Shown piece by piece: positions 31,735 through 41,300 of a DNA stretch of 64,000 nucleotides. Source of the stretch: JAAXIE01 sp965263155. GTDB taxonomy: Bacteria > Chloroflexota > Dehalococcoidia > Lucifugimonadales > JAAXIE01. The stretch lies in contig OZ253586.1 in assembly GCA_965263155.1 (NCBI GenBank), positions 496,001-560,000 on the forward strand. The letters run 5' to 3'. The notes below the pieces were generated by a model. That model made no database searches, had not been told where the DNA came from, and saw only the letters and a list, made by a program, of their open reading frames with translations. Numbering within the stretch: position 1 is the first letter of the stretch; each line of letters opens with the position of its first letter. The translations under genes were made by a program, and so were the position numbers.

Positions 31735-33477
31735 GTGGACCGACCCGGGGACTCGTCCGAGCGGTTTTCCCGGCACCTCAGAGAGATACTGCTGCGGGGC
31801 GAGGGCCCTCACAGCGACCGCATCACCGGGCATGCCGTCCGCGCCGCTGCTCTCACGGCGGCAAGGGGGACTCGTTCCGTTGGCATTGGCGCTGGCAGCC
31901 TAGCGCGTGAGACCGCCGAGGGAACGGTGCGAGCGGTGGGTGCGATGGGCGGTGAGGCGGGCGCCTTCGTTCGGGATACCGTCATCGGTGTTATACAAGG
32001 GACGGGTGAGGCCGTAACGATTAGCAGGCCCGTAGTCCGGGAGGTCGTGCTTGGCGCCATCCGTGGATCGACTAGGCTCAAGTCTGACATTGGTGATGCG
32101 GGCAGGGAGGCAGTAGCCGGCGCGATTGAAGGCACGGCTTCGTTTGACATCAATAACTCAGAGGCGGTAGCGGCCGCAGTCGAGGGCGCTGTGGAAGCGG
32201 TGGCGGAGGCTGGAGGCGACCTTGGCGATGCCGCTAGGATTACAGTGGGCGGCGTAGTATCCGGCGTATCCGCCGCGGGGGGCGATGTAGAAGCTGCTGC
32301 GCGGGACGCGACCGATGCGTTGATCACCCACGTCGCCTGTTCCGAGCAGGGTGTAAACGAAATCACCGGCTTGGCCGAAAGTGCGGTGGAGGCGGTCTTG
32401 GAAGAGGCCGACAGTAATGATGCAGTAGGGGGCGAACTGGCTGCGGCGGCGGCCAGGGGCGCCGTAGAGGCCGCGTATCGAGTGGGTCCGGTTCATGGGG
32501 ACACCGTTCGGGCATCCGTAATCAGCAGCATCCGCGATCCACGCACTGCCGTTGCGCTCGACTTGGAGCGGCAGCTTCCCAATATTGCGGAGCAGCTTTC
32601 CAACGAGTTGCCTCCGAGAAGCACAGCATGGCGTTTACGAGCCATGCTCAGGGCGGTGCGCCTTTTCTTCAGTGCTGGTGGGATAGATCTTGCGGCATCG
32701 CTGGCCTACTTCACCGTCCTTTCCCTGTTTCCTCTTGTCGCCTTGGTGATAATGGCGGCGACCATATTCGTGGACAGTGAAGCCGTTAGCGGTAAGCTCG
32801 CGGAGATACTGTCGTACTACTTCCCCGGTTCAACAGACCTGATCCGGGGGGCCATCGAGAACCTGTTGAGCAACTCCATCGCCATTGGCCTTGTATCATT
32901 GGCGACTATCGTGGTGGGAGCCAACGGCTTGATCCAGGGTGCGAACAGGGCTTTGAACAGAGTCTTCGGCACCGAGTTAAGAAAGATCGTTCGTAGTACA
33001 GCTATCCAAACACTGACTATGATGTTACTGGCAATCCTCTTCCTGATGTCCATCTGGCTGACTGCATCCTTCCAGACTGCAGTCAGCATCAGCGAAGGGT
33101 TTTTGAATTCCACGGAGACTGCCGCCACTCTCGCTTCCGTCATACTTGGAATCTTGTCGACCGTCTTGCCAGTCGTCCTTACCGTTGCGGTATTTGCCAT
33201 AGTCTATCACCACCTGCCCAATACCCGGGTGGAGTGGCGTGACGCAACGTTCGGTGCGGTCGTCGCTGTCGTCTTGTTCGAGGGAGTGAAATACGTCTCA
33301 TTCTGGTTCACTGGCGTGATCGCCGAAAGAAGCGCAATATACGGCCCTGTTGCCTCCGTCATGGTGCTCCTTATGTGGGCCTATATCGGTGGAGTGGTCT
33401 TCCTGTATGGCGCCGCCTTGACTAGAGTCGCTGGCGAATTGAGGCCGCATGGCTCACTGGGCGCCACCGGCAGGTAG
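31735..33477 (+). CDS. YihY/BrkB-family membrane protein with long Ala/Gly-rich repeat N-terminus
   Basis: 580 residues. Residues about 300-565 are a YihY/BrkB (formerly RNase BN) membrane domain: FFSAGGIDLAASLAYFTVLSLFPLVALVIM, GLVSLATIVVGANGLIQGANRALNRVFG, VAVFAIVYHHLPNTRVEWRDATFGAVVAVVLFEGVK and YGPVASVMVLLMWAYIGGVVFLYGAAL, with about six helices. Residues 20-285 are Ala/Gly/Glu/Val-rich and repetitive, with units like V-x-x-A-I-x-G-T-x-E-A and D-A-x-R-x-A-V-x-G-A-I-E-G, suggesting amphipathic helices. BrkB proteins normally lack this. GTG start, no clear SD. It follows the Asp23-AmaP-DUF2273 genes by 43 nt, so an envelope role is likely. Confidence 0.83.
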   Translation: MDRPGDSSERFSRHLREILLRGEGPHSDRITGHAVRAAALTAARGTRSVGIGAGSLARETAEGTVRAVGAMGGEAGAFVRDTVIGVIQGTGEAVTISRPVVREVVLGAIRGSTRLKSDIGDAGREAVAGAIEGTASFDINNSEAVAAAVEGAVEAVAEAGGDLGDAARITVGGVVSGVSAAGGDVEAAARDATDALITHVACSEQGVNEITGLAESAVEAVLEEADSNDAVGGELAAAAARGAVEAAYRVGPVHGDTVRASVISSIRDPRTAVALDLERQLPNIAEQLSNELPPRSTAWRLRAMLRAVRLFFSAGGIDLAASLAYFTVLSLFPLVALVIMAATIFVDSEAVSGKLAEILSYYFPGSTDLIRGAIENLLSNSIAIGLVSLATIVVGANGLIQGANRALNRVFGTELRKIVRSTAIQTLTMMLLAILFLMSIWLTASFQTAVSISEGFLNSTETAATLASVILGILSTVLPVVLTVAVFAIVYHHLPNTRVEWRDATFGAVVAVVLFEGVKYVSFWFTGVIAERSAIYGPVASVMVLLMWAYIGGVVFLYGAALTRVAGELRPHGSLGATGR

Positions 33478-33550
33478 CCCTGCTTGAGTCCTGCGACTAT
33501 GTGAGGCCCAAGACAACAGGACAACATGGTGTCTAAGGCGCTTCGGTCAT

Positions 33551-33737
33551 TCAGACGAGCAGGCCGATAGCGGCGGTGGCGATGCCGAGGAATAGTAAGA
33601 ACCCGAAGACATCGGTGAAAGTCGTGACCACCACGGCGGACGCGACAGCTGGGTCGACTCCGATCCGGCGCAGAAACAGCGGTACTCCGGCGCCAACGCA
33701 CCCCGCTATGATCATGTTGCCCAGCATGGCTAGGCAC
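33551..33737 (-). pseudogene. C-terminal remnant of an MgtE-type magnesium transporter
   Basis: Translation of the minus strand gives LAMLGNMIIAGCVGAGVPLFLRRIGVDPAVASAVVVTTFTDVFGFLLFLGIA followed by a stop. This is the last two helices of MgtE (G-x-P-x-x-L-x-x-x-x-x-D-P-A-x-A-S-x-x-x-x-T-T-x-T-D). No start or upstream domains exist: the sequence beyond 33737 has no MgtE character. A deletion remnant. Confidence 0.8.
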
Positions 33738-34151
33738 CCGTGCGGGCTGGGCGTCGATATGTGTGAGAACGGGAAATGGTCATTAAGCGCGTGTCAATGC
33801 CGTTGCTATGTAGTACTCGCTACCCTCAAGGAACACATGGCTGGCGGTGACCGTGACAACGTGGACCGGCATTGGGCACACATCCTTGCACTGTATTGGG
33901 AGCGACCGGGCTGTAATGGGAACGACCGGGAAGCGGTTGACCCAATAGGTCACAAACGACTAAGTTGGAGGATAGCAGGTCGAACTGGCGTCGCCGTGAA
34001 TACGACTCTCGTCAGGCGGCACAATCCCTACTAAATTGGGAAGGCAGGCTATCGTTGTGCGGTGACGGAACGGGGAAGGAGGTCAATTGGGATCAGCGCG
34101 GGGCTACTCCCTGAGCCTTTAAGGGACCCTAACCGAGAGGCCCCTGCATCA
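33738..34151. other. Non-coding gap within the decayed region
   Basis: About 410 nt without a plausible gene. It contains near-duplicate GGGA[GA]CGACCGGG units about 20 nt apart. It probably formed by deletion between the mgtE and MMPL genes. Confidence 0.4.
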
Positions 34152-35023
34152 TCACTTGCTTGACTCTTCGGCGTACACATGGTCGGGCAATTTGTAGCTG
34201 ATGCCCGCTTCGTCAAACACTGAAGTTTCGAACAAGCCCGTGAACCTGTTCAGGTTGAAAATCAGGTCGAAGGCTTGGCCGATGAGGGCCGTTATGCCGA
34301 AGGCGACTACTATGCAGACGATAGACAAGCCCACTGGCATCAGGGCCGCGACGATGGTGCCAAAGAGGACCACGAGGATGATCAGTGCAACCGGGAGGCC
34401 GATGCGCTCTCCCTGACGCAGGTCGCTTTCCGCCAGTTCATTCTGTTCGTGAGAGATACTGGCATCCCCCACTATCAGCACGCTGAAGCCGTCCTCGCTG
34501 TCAGAGTTGTCGACGACGTCCAGCACCGGCTCGACGTTCTTCAGCGCTTGGTCGAAGTCGCCAGTTAGCGTCAAGCGCATGATGGTCGTCTTACGGTCCT
34601 GCGAGACCGCGTCCTCGCGTTGGGCCAGCTGTTGCTGCGTAAGCAGAGGAAGCAGTTGCTCCGGCACGAAGTAGTGTTCAATCTTGGTGACGGTTTACGG
34701 GCCCAAGCCTTGGATTTCAGAAGCCAGCGCCTCTACCGTTGCCCTGAACTCGGGGTCGTCGACGGTGAGGGTGTCCGCTTGGACGATGACGATCTCCGTC
34801 CTTGGTTTTGGGCCGCGCAGCCGTCTTGCAAAAGGCGTTCGGCCCGGGGGGCCTCTGCGCCTCCGCCGAGCTTGAATTCCGTGGTGGTCGCGCTGTCGAG
34901 AAAGTCCGTTGGGCCAAGGTCGAGGCCCAGTTCAGCGTCGTCACCCAGAATGCCACCGACGATGGCCAGCAGGGCCCAGATGCCGAGAACCACTATCGCC
35001 CTTCGAGCGCAGATTCGAGCCAA
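34152..35023 (-). pseudogene. Broken and truncated MMPL-family RND transporter
   Basis: The first part (from 35023) reads ARICARRAIVVLGIWALLAIVGGILGDDAELG, the first MMPL helix. Near 34828 the frame shifts: the next conserved stretch, RGPKPRTEIVIVQADTLTVDDPEFRATVEALASEIQGLGP, is in another frame and ends at a TAA (34695-34697). The periplasmic domain and helices 2-3 then continue (VPEQLLPLLTQQQ, then IGLPVALIILVVLFGTIVAALMPVGLSIVCIVVAFGITALIG), stopping at 34152. Full MMPL proteins have about 700 residues or more and a second half, which is missing. One frameshift, one nonsense codon and one truncation make this a clear pseudogene. Confidence 0.85.
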
Positions 35024-35246
35024 CCATCCGGTCAGGGGCCTTCCCCTCTATGGGCGAATGGGCGTTACTGCGGCACATCGTACTATGTGGCGCGTTGCTA
35101 TGCCTGCGATTGGAGAACGTCCAAATAGGCAATGGGTACTTACACGGGCCGCAGCTGACATTGGCTCGCTGACTTCCACGGGAGCGAGGGAGTAAGATAG
35201 CCCACGCCGCCCTCGCAATCCACCGGCGGCCAATCGCACGGGAGGA

Positions 35247-37487
35247 ATGACTATTTCCGTGGAGACCGCCACCAACTCGCTGGCCGTTCTCAAGTCCAGA
35301 TTCGGCTACGACAGCTTTCGGGACTTGCAGGCAGAGGTAATCAACAACGTTCTAGCCCGCCGCGACAGCTTGGTGCTGATGCCGACTGGGGCTGGCAAGT
35401 CCCTCTGCTACCAGTTGCCCGCCCTGATCTTCGAGGGTGTCACACTCGTCGTTTCGCCCCTCATAGCCTTGATGAAGGACCAAGTGGACGCTCTGAATGC
35501 CAACGGCATCCCCGCCCGCTTTATCAACAGCGCTCAGTCGCGATGGGAGATAGAGGAGGTGCAGGCAGAGGTATGCCAAGGCCACGTCAAGCTGCTCTAT
35601 GTAGCCCCGGAACGGCTGGCCTTACCCGATTTTCGCGGCTTCCTCCGCAGTCTGGACCTGAGCCTCATCGCCATCGACGAGGCCCACTGCATCTCCGAGT
35701 GGGGCCACGAGTTCCGTCCCGACTACCGCAACCTGCTGCAGATGCGGCAGGACTTCCCGGAAGTGCCCGTGATTGCCCTGACAGCCACTGCCACGGAACG
35801 GGTGCGAGAGGACATCATCAGCCAGCTTGGCCTGCACCGTGGACAGGTGTTTCTCTCCAGCTTTAACCGTGCCAATCTCAGCTACTCAGTGCATCCCAAG
35901 TCCGATGCCCTAGCGCTGCTCATGTCTATGCTACAGAAATGCCGTGGAGAGTCCGCAATCATCTACTGCTTCTCGCGTAGGGAGACTGAGGAGTTGGCCG
36001 ATGGCCTGAACAAGCGCGGCTTCGAAGCACGTCCCTACCACGCCGGACTTGACGCTGAAACCCGCCGCAAGAACCAGGAGGACTTCGTACGTGACCGGGT
36101 GCCCATCATTGTCGCTACCATCGCCTTCGGCATGGGAATCGACAAGCCGGACGTCCGCTTGGTAGTGCATAACAGCTTGCCCAAGTCTTTGGAGGGTTAC
36201 TATCAGGAAACGGGCCGGGCAGGCCGGGATGGGCTGCCCAGCGAGTGCGTCCTCTTCTTCGCCTACGGTGACAAGGCCCGGCAGGACTACTTCATCAACC
36301 AAATTGAGAGCGCTACCGCGCAGCGGAACGCCCGCGAAAAGTTGACCCAGATGGTGGACTATGCCCAAGCGCCCACATGCCGGCGGCGGACCCTTCTGGA
36401 GTACTTCGACGAGGAATGGACCGAGGAGAATTGCGGCGGGTGCGACGTCTGCCTCCGTGCGGCCGATGACTTCGACGCCACCGAGGTTGCTCAGAAGGTA
36501 CTTTCGGCGGTAGTCCGCACCGGCGAACGATTCGGTGCGGTCCATATCATCCAAGTGCTTACAGGTAGCCGGGAGAAGCGCATCCTAGACCTCGGCCACG
36601 ACCGTCTCAGCGTTCACGGCATAGTCAGGGACTTCCAGCGCACCGAGTTGCGCGAAATCGTTGGTCATCTCCGGGTGAAGGGATTGCTGGCCCTTAACGA
36701 AGGTGAGTTTCCAACCCTGACGGTTACCCCCAAAGGCCGCGAGTTCCTCCAGCAGCGGAACAAACTGACCCTGCCTCGACCGCAAACACCCGAGGCCAGC
36801 GATGAGCGTCAGTCCGGAAGTCGCCGTCCCAGCGGCACGCCAGCCTCGGGAGAATACGACGAGAGGCTGTTCGAGGAACTGCGCACTTTACGCCGACGTC
36901 TGGCCGAGGCCCGCAACGTCCCGCCCTTCGTAGTCTTCGGCGACGTAAGTCTGCGCCACATGGCCTCCTCCATCCCCCAGACCGCGGAGGAGTTGGCCCG
37001 CATACCCGGTGTCGGTGAGGTTAAGCTGCAGCAGTACGGGCCCGACTTCCTGCAGGTGATCCGCGCCTACGCCGAGGCCAGCGGCCTCCCCGTGGCAACG
37101 TTTGCTGCGTTGACACGGGGAGGTCCTATTCCCGCAGCCACGCCGGGCGGCCGAGAGGGGGTGGCCCGCAGGGGTAGGACATTTGAAGCCACCAAGGAGC
37201 TGTTATCCCAAGGCCTCACCATCAGTCAAATTGCTGAGCAGCGGGGCCTTGCAGCTACTACTATCCTAGGCCACTTGGAGCGCATCAGCGACCAAGGCAA
37301 AATCCTCGATCTGACCCATCTGCTGCCCCCAGCCGAAAGGCTGAACCAAATCGAGCAAGCCTTCCTCACTTGCGGCAGTGCCTTCTTCCGCCCCGTGTGG
37401 GAGTACCTTGGACCCGACTTCACCTACGACGAGCTGAGGCTGGTGCGTATCTGGCTGCGCCAGGAAGGGCGTCTGGAGGAGGAGTGA
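35247..37487 (+). CDS. recQ: ATP-dependent DNA helicase RecQ
   Basis: 746 residues. Superfamily-2 helicase core: Walker A MPTGAGKS (45-52), DEAHCISEWGHEFRPDYRNL, ALTATAT, YHAGLDAETR, ATIAFGMGIDKPDVRLVVHNSLPKSLEGYYQETGRAGRDG. RQC zinc site: CRRRTLLEYFDEEWTEENCGGCDVC. HRDC domain around residues 535-610 (LFEELRTLRRRLAEARNVPPFVVFGDVSLRHMA). C-terminal HTH_40-like domain (GLTISQIAEQRGLAATTILGHLERI), typical of the longer RecQ form. Unwinds 3'-5' in recombination and replication restart. SD GGGAGG before the ATG. Neighbour of addAB, so a repair locus. Confidence 0.96.
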   Translation: MTISVETATNSLAVLKSRFGYDSFRDLQAEVINNVLARRDSLVLMPTGAGKSLCYQLPALIFEGVTLVVSPLIALMKDQVDALNANGIPARFINSAQSRWEIEEVQAEVCQGHVKLLYVAPERLALPDFRGFLRSLDLSLIAIDEAHCISEWGHEFRPDYRNLLQMRQDFPEVPVIALTATATERVREDIISQLGLHRGQVFLSSFNRANLSYSVHPKSDALALLMSMLQKCRGESAIIYCFSRRETEELADGLNKRGFEARPYHAGLDAETRRKNQEDFVRDRVPIIVATIAFGMGIDKPDVRLVVHNSLPKSLEGYYQETGRAGRDGLPSECVLFFAYGDKARQDYFINQIESATAQRNAREKLTQMVDYAQAPTCRRRTLLEYFDEEWTEENCGGCDVCLRAADDFDATEVAQKVLSAVVRTGERFGAVHIIQVLTGSREKRILDLGHDRLSVHGIVRDFQRTELREIVGHLRVKGLLALNEGEFPTLTVTPKGREFLQQRNKLTLPRPQTPEASDERQSGSRRPSGTPASGEYDERLFEELRTLRRRLAEARNVPPFVVFGDVSLRHMASSIPQTAEELARIPGVGEVKLQQYGPDFLQVIRAYAEASGLPVATFAALTRGGPIPAATPGGREGVARRGRTFEATKELLSQGLTISQIAEQRGLAATTILGHLERISDQGKILDLTHLLPPAERLNQIEQAFLTCGSAFFRPVWEYLGPDFTYDELRLVRIWLRQEGRLEEE

Positions 37488-37532
37488 TGATTCGTGATGT
37501 CGACGCATGCCCCAATGAGTTAGAATTGCATA

Positions 37533-37549
37533 TAGTCCAACATGGACTA
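37533..37549. promoter_or_regulatory. Operator-like palindrome of the Phd/PIN module
   Basis: TAGTCCA-ACA-TGGACTA, a perfect 7-bp inverted repeat about 28 nt upstream of the antitoxin start and overlapping its likely promoter. Confidence 0.65.
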
Positions 37550-37577
37550 GTAAGATTCTTCCCGCGGAGTATGCGCA

Positions 37578-37856
37578 GTGCGTAAGCCCGAATCCCGCAA
37601 GGTCTGGACGGTGGCCGAGGCCAAGGCGCGTTTGTCCGAGGTCCTCCGTCTAGCAGAAGAAGAGGGGCCTCAGCGAATTGGGGCAAGAAAATGTTTCGTC
37701 GTCGTGCCGGAGCATCTGTGGCAGGAGAAAATGGCGCCCGATAAACCTTTGGGCCAATGGTTGGTGGAGAATGTGCCACAAGGCTTGAACCTCGAAATTC
37801 CACACGATAGAGAGTCTCGGAGAGAAATCCCCTTCATATCCGAGGAACTCGGGTGA
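37578..37856 (+). CDS. Phd/YefM-family antitoxin
   Basis: 92 residues. KVWTVAEAKARLSEVLRLAEEEGPQRIGARKCFVVVPEHLWQEK is the Phd/YefM DNA-binding fold (the prevent-host-death pattern A-x-x-x-L-S-x-x-L). The C-terminal ~35 residues would bind the toxin. GTG start. Its stop overlaps the toxin start by 4 nt (GTGA). Autorepression via the palindrome at 37533 is likely. Confidence 0.82.
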   Translation: MRKPESRKVWTVAEAKARLSEVLRLAEEEGPQRIGARKCFVVVPEHLWQEKMAPDKPLGQWLVENVPQGLNLEIPHDRESRREIPFISEELG

Positions 37857-38281
37857 CTGGCTATCTTTTGGATACCAACGTTGTCTCAGAGTTGACAAGA
37901 GACATCCCCGACCCAAATGTGGTTACGTTTCTGGTCGAGGAAAGCGATCTATGGCTATCGTCAATCGTCATATATGAGTTGGAGTACGGCGTACAGTTGC
38001 TCCCGCGGGGACTGCGTCGCGATCACTTGGGCGCTCTGAACGCAAGCATCATCTCGGAGTACGACAATCGGATACTCCCATTGGACAAGATAAGGGCAGA
38101 ATGGGCCGCCCGGTTCCGGGCACAGGCCCACCGTACTGGACGACCCCTTGATCTCGGCTACGCGCTCGTAGCGGGTGTAGCCAAGGCCAACGCTTTGTCG
38201 ATTGCGACCCGAAATGTCGGCGATTTTGTGACCCTTGATGTGGAAGTCACTAACCCTTGGCAGCCGCGTCAGTTGCCCTGA
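37853..38281 (+). CDS. PIN-domain toxin (VapC/FitB-like)
   Basis: 142 residues. PIN-domain acidic residues are present: Asp7 in LLDTNVVSEL, Glu in VIYELEYGV, Asp in GRPLDLGYALVAG and the closing ATRNVGDF. Such toxins are Mg2+-dependent RNases that cut tRNA or rRNA. It is coupled to the Phd-like antitoxin, the FitAB-style pairing. All catalytic residues are intact, in contrast to the broken RelE at 19 kb. Confidence 0.88.
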   Translation: MTGYLLDTNVVSELTRDIPDPNVVTFLVEESDLWLSSIVIYELEYGVQLLPRGLRRDHLGALNASIISEYDNRILPLDKIRAEWAARFRAQAHRTGRPLDLGYALVAGVAKANALSIATRNVGDFVTLDVEVTNPWQPRQLP

Positions 38282-38346
38282 CTGGAAGTTGACTGAACAC
38301 CAAGGGAACTCTAACGTGCCAGGTGCCGCATCTGGCCTTGGTGCGA

Positions 38347-38352
38347 TAGAAT
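38347..38352 (+). promoter_or_regulatory. -10 box of a likely leaderless addB promoter
   Basis: TAGAAT ends 6 nt before the addB ATG, leaving no room for an SD. Same layout as at cmk and the lipoprotein gene. Confidence 0.45.
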
Positions 38353-38358
38353 CCACTC

Positions 38359-41300
38359 ATGCCCAACCCTATCCTCATAATTGGTGGTCCCTGCTCGGGC
38401 AAGACTGACACCATCATCTCGCGCTTGGCCTCGCTGTATGAGGCCGACCCCTTCGCCGAGGCGGTGGCTCTGGTGCCCACTGTGCGGCACGGTGACCAGT
38501 TTCGGCGGCGGCTCGTGGGTAGGTGTGGTGTAGCGCTGGGCTTGCGTGTGGAGACCATCAGCCGTTTCAGCCGTGGGTTGGCCTCCGAGGTGTGGGTCCC
38601 TTCCCATGCGTTGGTTGAGGAGCTTCTCAGTCGTATCGTCCGGCGTGAGGTAGAGGCTGGGTCCGCTGGGTACTTCCGGCCCATATCAGGCACCAAGGGG
38701 CTTGGGAACCTTGTGCGCGGAGCCGTCGGTGACCTTCTGGCCGAGGGCGTCGAGGCGCAGGCGTTCTCTGGAGCTGCCGCGCAGTTCGGCTCCCCCAGTC
38801 TGGTGTCTCTCAGCGCCATATACGCAGCGTATGTAGCTGATCTGGAGCAGCGGGGCTGGGTGCACCCAGCGCAGATTGGCTCGACCGCCGCTGGGGCGGT
38901 CAGGGCCGGGGCTCCACTGCCCGCGACTATCGTTCTGGACGGCTTTCACCTCTTCCGCGGTACGGAACTGGCGCTGCTGGAAACCGTTGTGGCGCAGGCA
39001 GACGTGACCATTGCGCTGGACCCTGATGCGGGAGTGCGCTCCCAGCATGATTACAAACGTCTGTTGCGCTTGTTCCCACACCCGGAAGTGGTGGAACTTC
39101 AAGGGAACGGCACTGCTCCTCCTTCCAGCGTCATCGCGGATGAAGCTGCTGACCAAATGGGACAGTTGCGCCTGTTCCTCCCCGAAGTTGGGGGGGAATT
39201 TGAAGGTGATGGCGCCGCCGCCTCTCCAACCGTCAGCAAGGGTGAAGCAGCCGATCGCGAGGGGCAGTTGCGGGCCATCGCCCGTCAAATCAAACAGCGC
39301 CTCGCTGACGGGCCGTCGCTCCGGCCATCGGACTTCGCCGTGGCCTTCCGGCAGGCTTCGCCCCACCTCAGCCTAGCACGCCAAGTCTTCTCCGAGTACG
39401 ACCTGCCACTGGACCCTGCCGCTGGCGAGAGGCTCAATTCTCAGCCATTAGGTGTGTGGCTACGACGGCTGCTCCACCTAGCCCGCGACGGCTGGCGTCT
39501 GCGCGATGTTGTCTCCGTGCTCTCCAGCGGGTTTGTCGATCTTGGGCGGTGGGGACTCTCTCGAGACCATGTCGCCAGCTTTGCCCAGAAGGCTCGAGAG
39601 AACCAACTCTGGTCAGGGCAGGAATCCCTGCAGCGGGCCGCCGATGGTCTACGCGTCGAATCGGAAAAACCGGACACCTCCGACGCACAGCGACGGTTCT
39701 TGGGTCAGGCATCCACCGGCATGGTTGCTGCCTTGAAAGAACTGCAGGCCCTTCTGGAGCAACCGCCTGCGGATACCGCTGAACACGCACGACGCTTGGA
39801 AAACGCGCTGTTCGGGCGTAACGCGCTCATTGATGCCGCGTCCCGGCGCGACCCTGGAGCGGACGTGGAGATGGACGCTCTCCGCGGTTACCTGCAGGAC
39901 TTGGTTTCGACCCACGAGGCGCTCGGGGGTGAGGCTGAGGAGTTCGAGTCGTTCATCGCCCGCGTGGAGGCGAAGCTGGAAGCCCCCGCGGTGTTGCTGC
40001 GGGAAGCTGGTGGTGTACTCTTGGCGCCGATGCACACCCTGAATGGCCTCCGTTTCGATTTCGTGGCGGTGGGTGGCCTGATCGCTGGCGAGTTCCCTGC
40101 GCCGCGGGCCTCTGCGGGTCTGCTCAGCGGCGCTGCGATAGCCGCACTGAACCAAGCTGGTCTTGACCTTCCCCCCGAACCACGGCTGACGGAGGACGAG
40201 CTGTGGGAATCGGTGTCGACGAGGGCCGATGGTACACTTGCACTGTGGAAGACGCGACTCGACGACCGTGGACGTCCAGCCTCTGCGTCCTACTACTTTC
40301 CCCTGGAGGCGTCGCAGGAGGTCGTTGAGGCGCGGGCGCCTCTGCCGGAACGCACCAGTTCCCGCCGGGAACTGGCCATCGCTTGCACTCAACAGTGGGC
40401 GAGCCAAGGCCGACTTCGTCCCCTTGGAGAGAGCGCTTGGCCCATAGTGCGCCTAGCAGCTAATGTTGAAAGTCGCCGACGCTCCTTCAGTCACGGCGGA
40501 TTGCATGAAGGCCAGCTCTCTGCAGGACAGGTCCCGTGGCTTACCGGAGCCGATGCTAAGTGGAGCGCCAGCAGGATCGAGTCGTACAGGACGTGCTCGT
40601 TCCAATTCTTCGGCAACTACGGGTTGCGCCTGCGAGAGCTGGAACAAGAGATGGACGGGGCGGACGCCGCCACCCGCGGTACCGTCATCCACGAAATACT
40701 GGGTGATGCGCTTGAGCCCCTTATTGAGCGAGGGGAACCGCTGACGCCCAGCACGGTGCCAGAAGCCTTGGCTCGCCTTCGCGCGAACGGGCGGGAGATA
40801 TGGAACAGCGCACCCACCCGGCATGGCTTTGGCCGTGCCGCCCTTTGGCGTGTTGATGCCGACCAGACTCTTCCCCAGTTGGAAGCTCTGCTGTGGAAAG
40901 AGGCCGAGCACAGCCAGAAATTGGGCGTCAATCGTATCATCGGGGCCGAAAAGGACATCGTCGCCTCTCTGCCCTTGGATCCGCCCTTGCAGGTTGTCGC
41001 CAAGATTGACCGTCTCGACGCAGGAGACGGCTTGGTGGTGATCGTCGACTACAAATCGGGGCGGCCGATAAGTGAGGCTGAAGTCTTGGACGGCCGCCGG
41101 GTCCAGTTGCAGCTCTATGGATACTTGGGACGCGAGGAAGTCCAAGCCAACAGGGTCATCGCCCGCTACGCTTGGGTGAGGCCCAACATCAAGTGGTGGG
41201 AGCTCGATTCGTCGAATGACAAGGGTGCTGCTGCGTTGAATGACATCGTAGAGGTGGCGGGCGGAGTGCGCGATGCCGTAGATTCCGGCGACTTCCGTGT

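Noticed and set aside
34695..34697. In-frame stop in the MMPL gene as another recoded codon
   Set aside because: It is TAA, not TGA, lies at no catalytic position, and a separate frameshift plus C-terminal loss shows decay.
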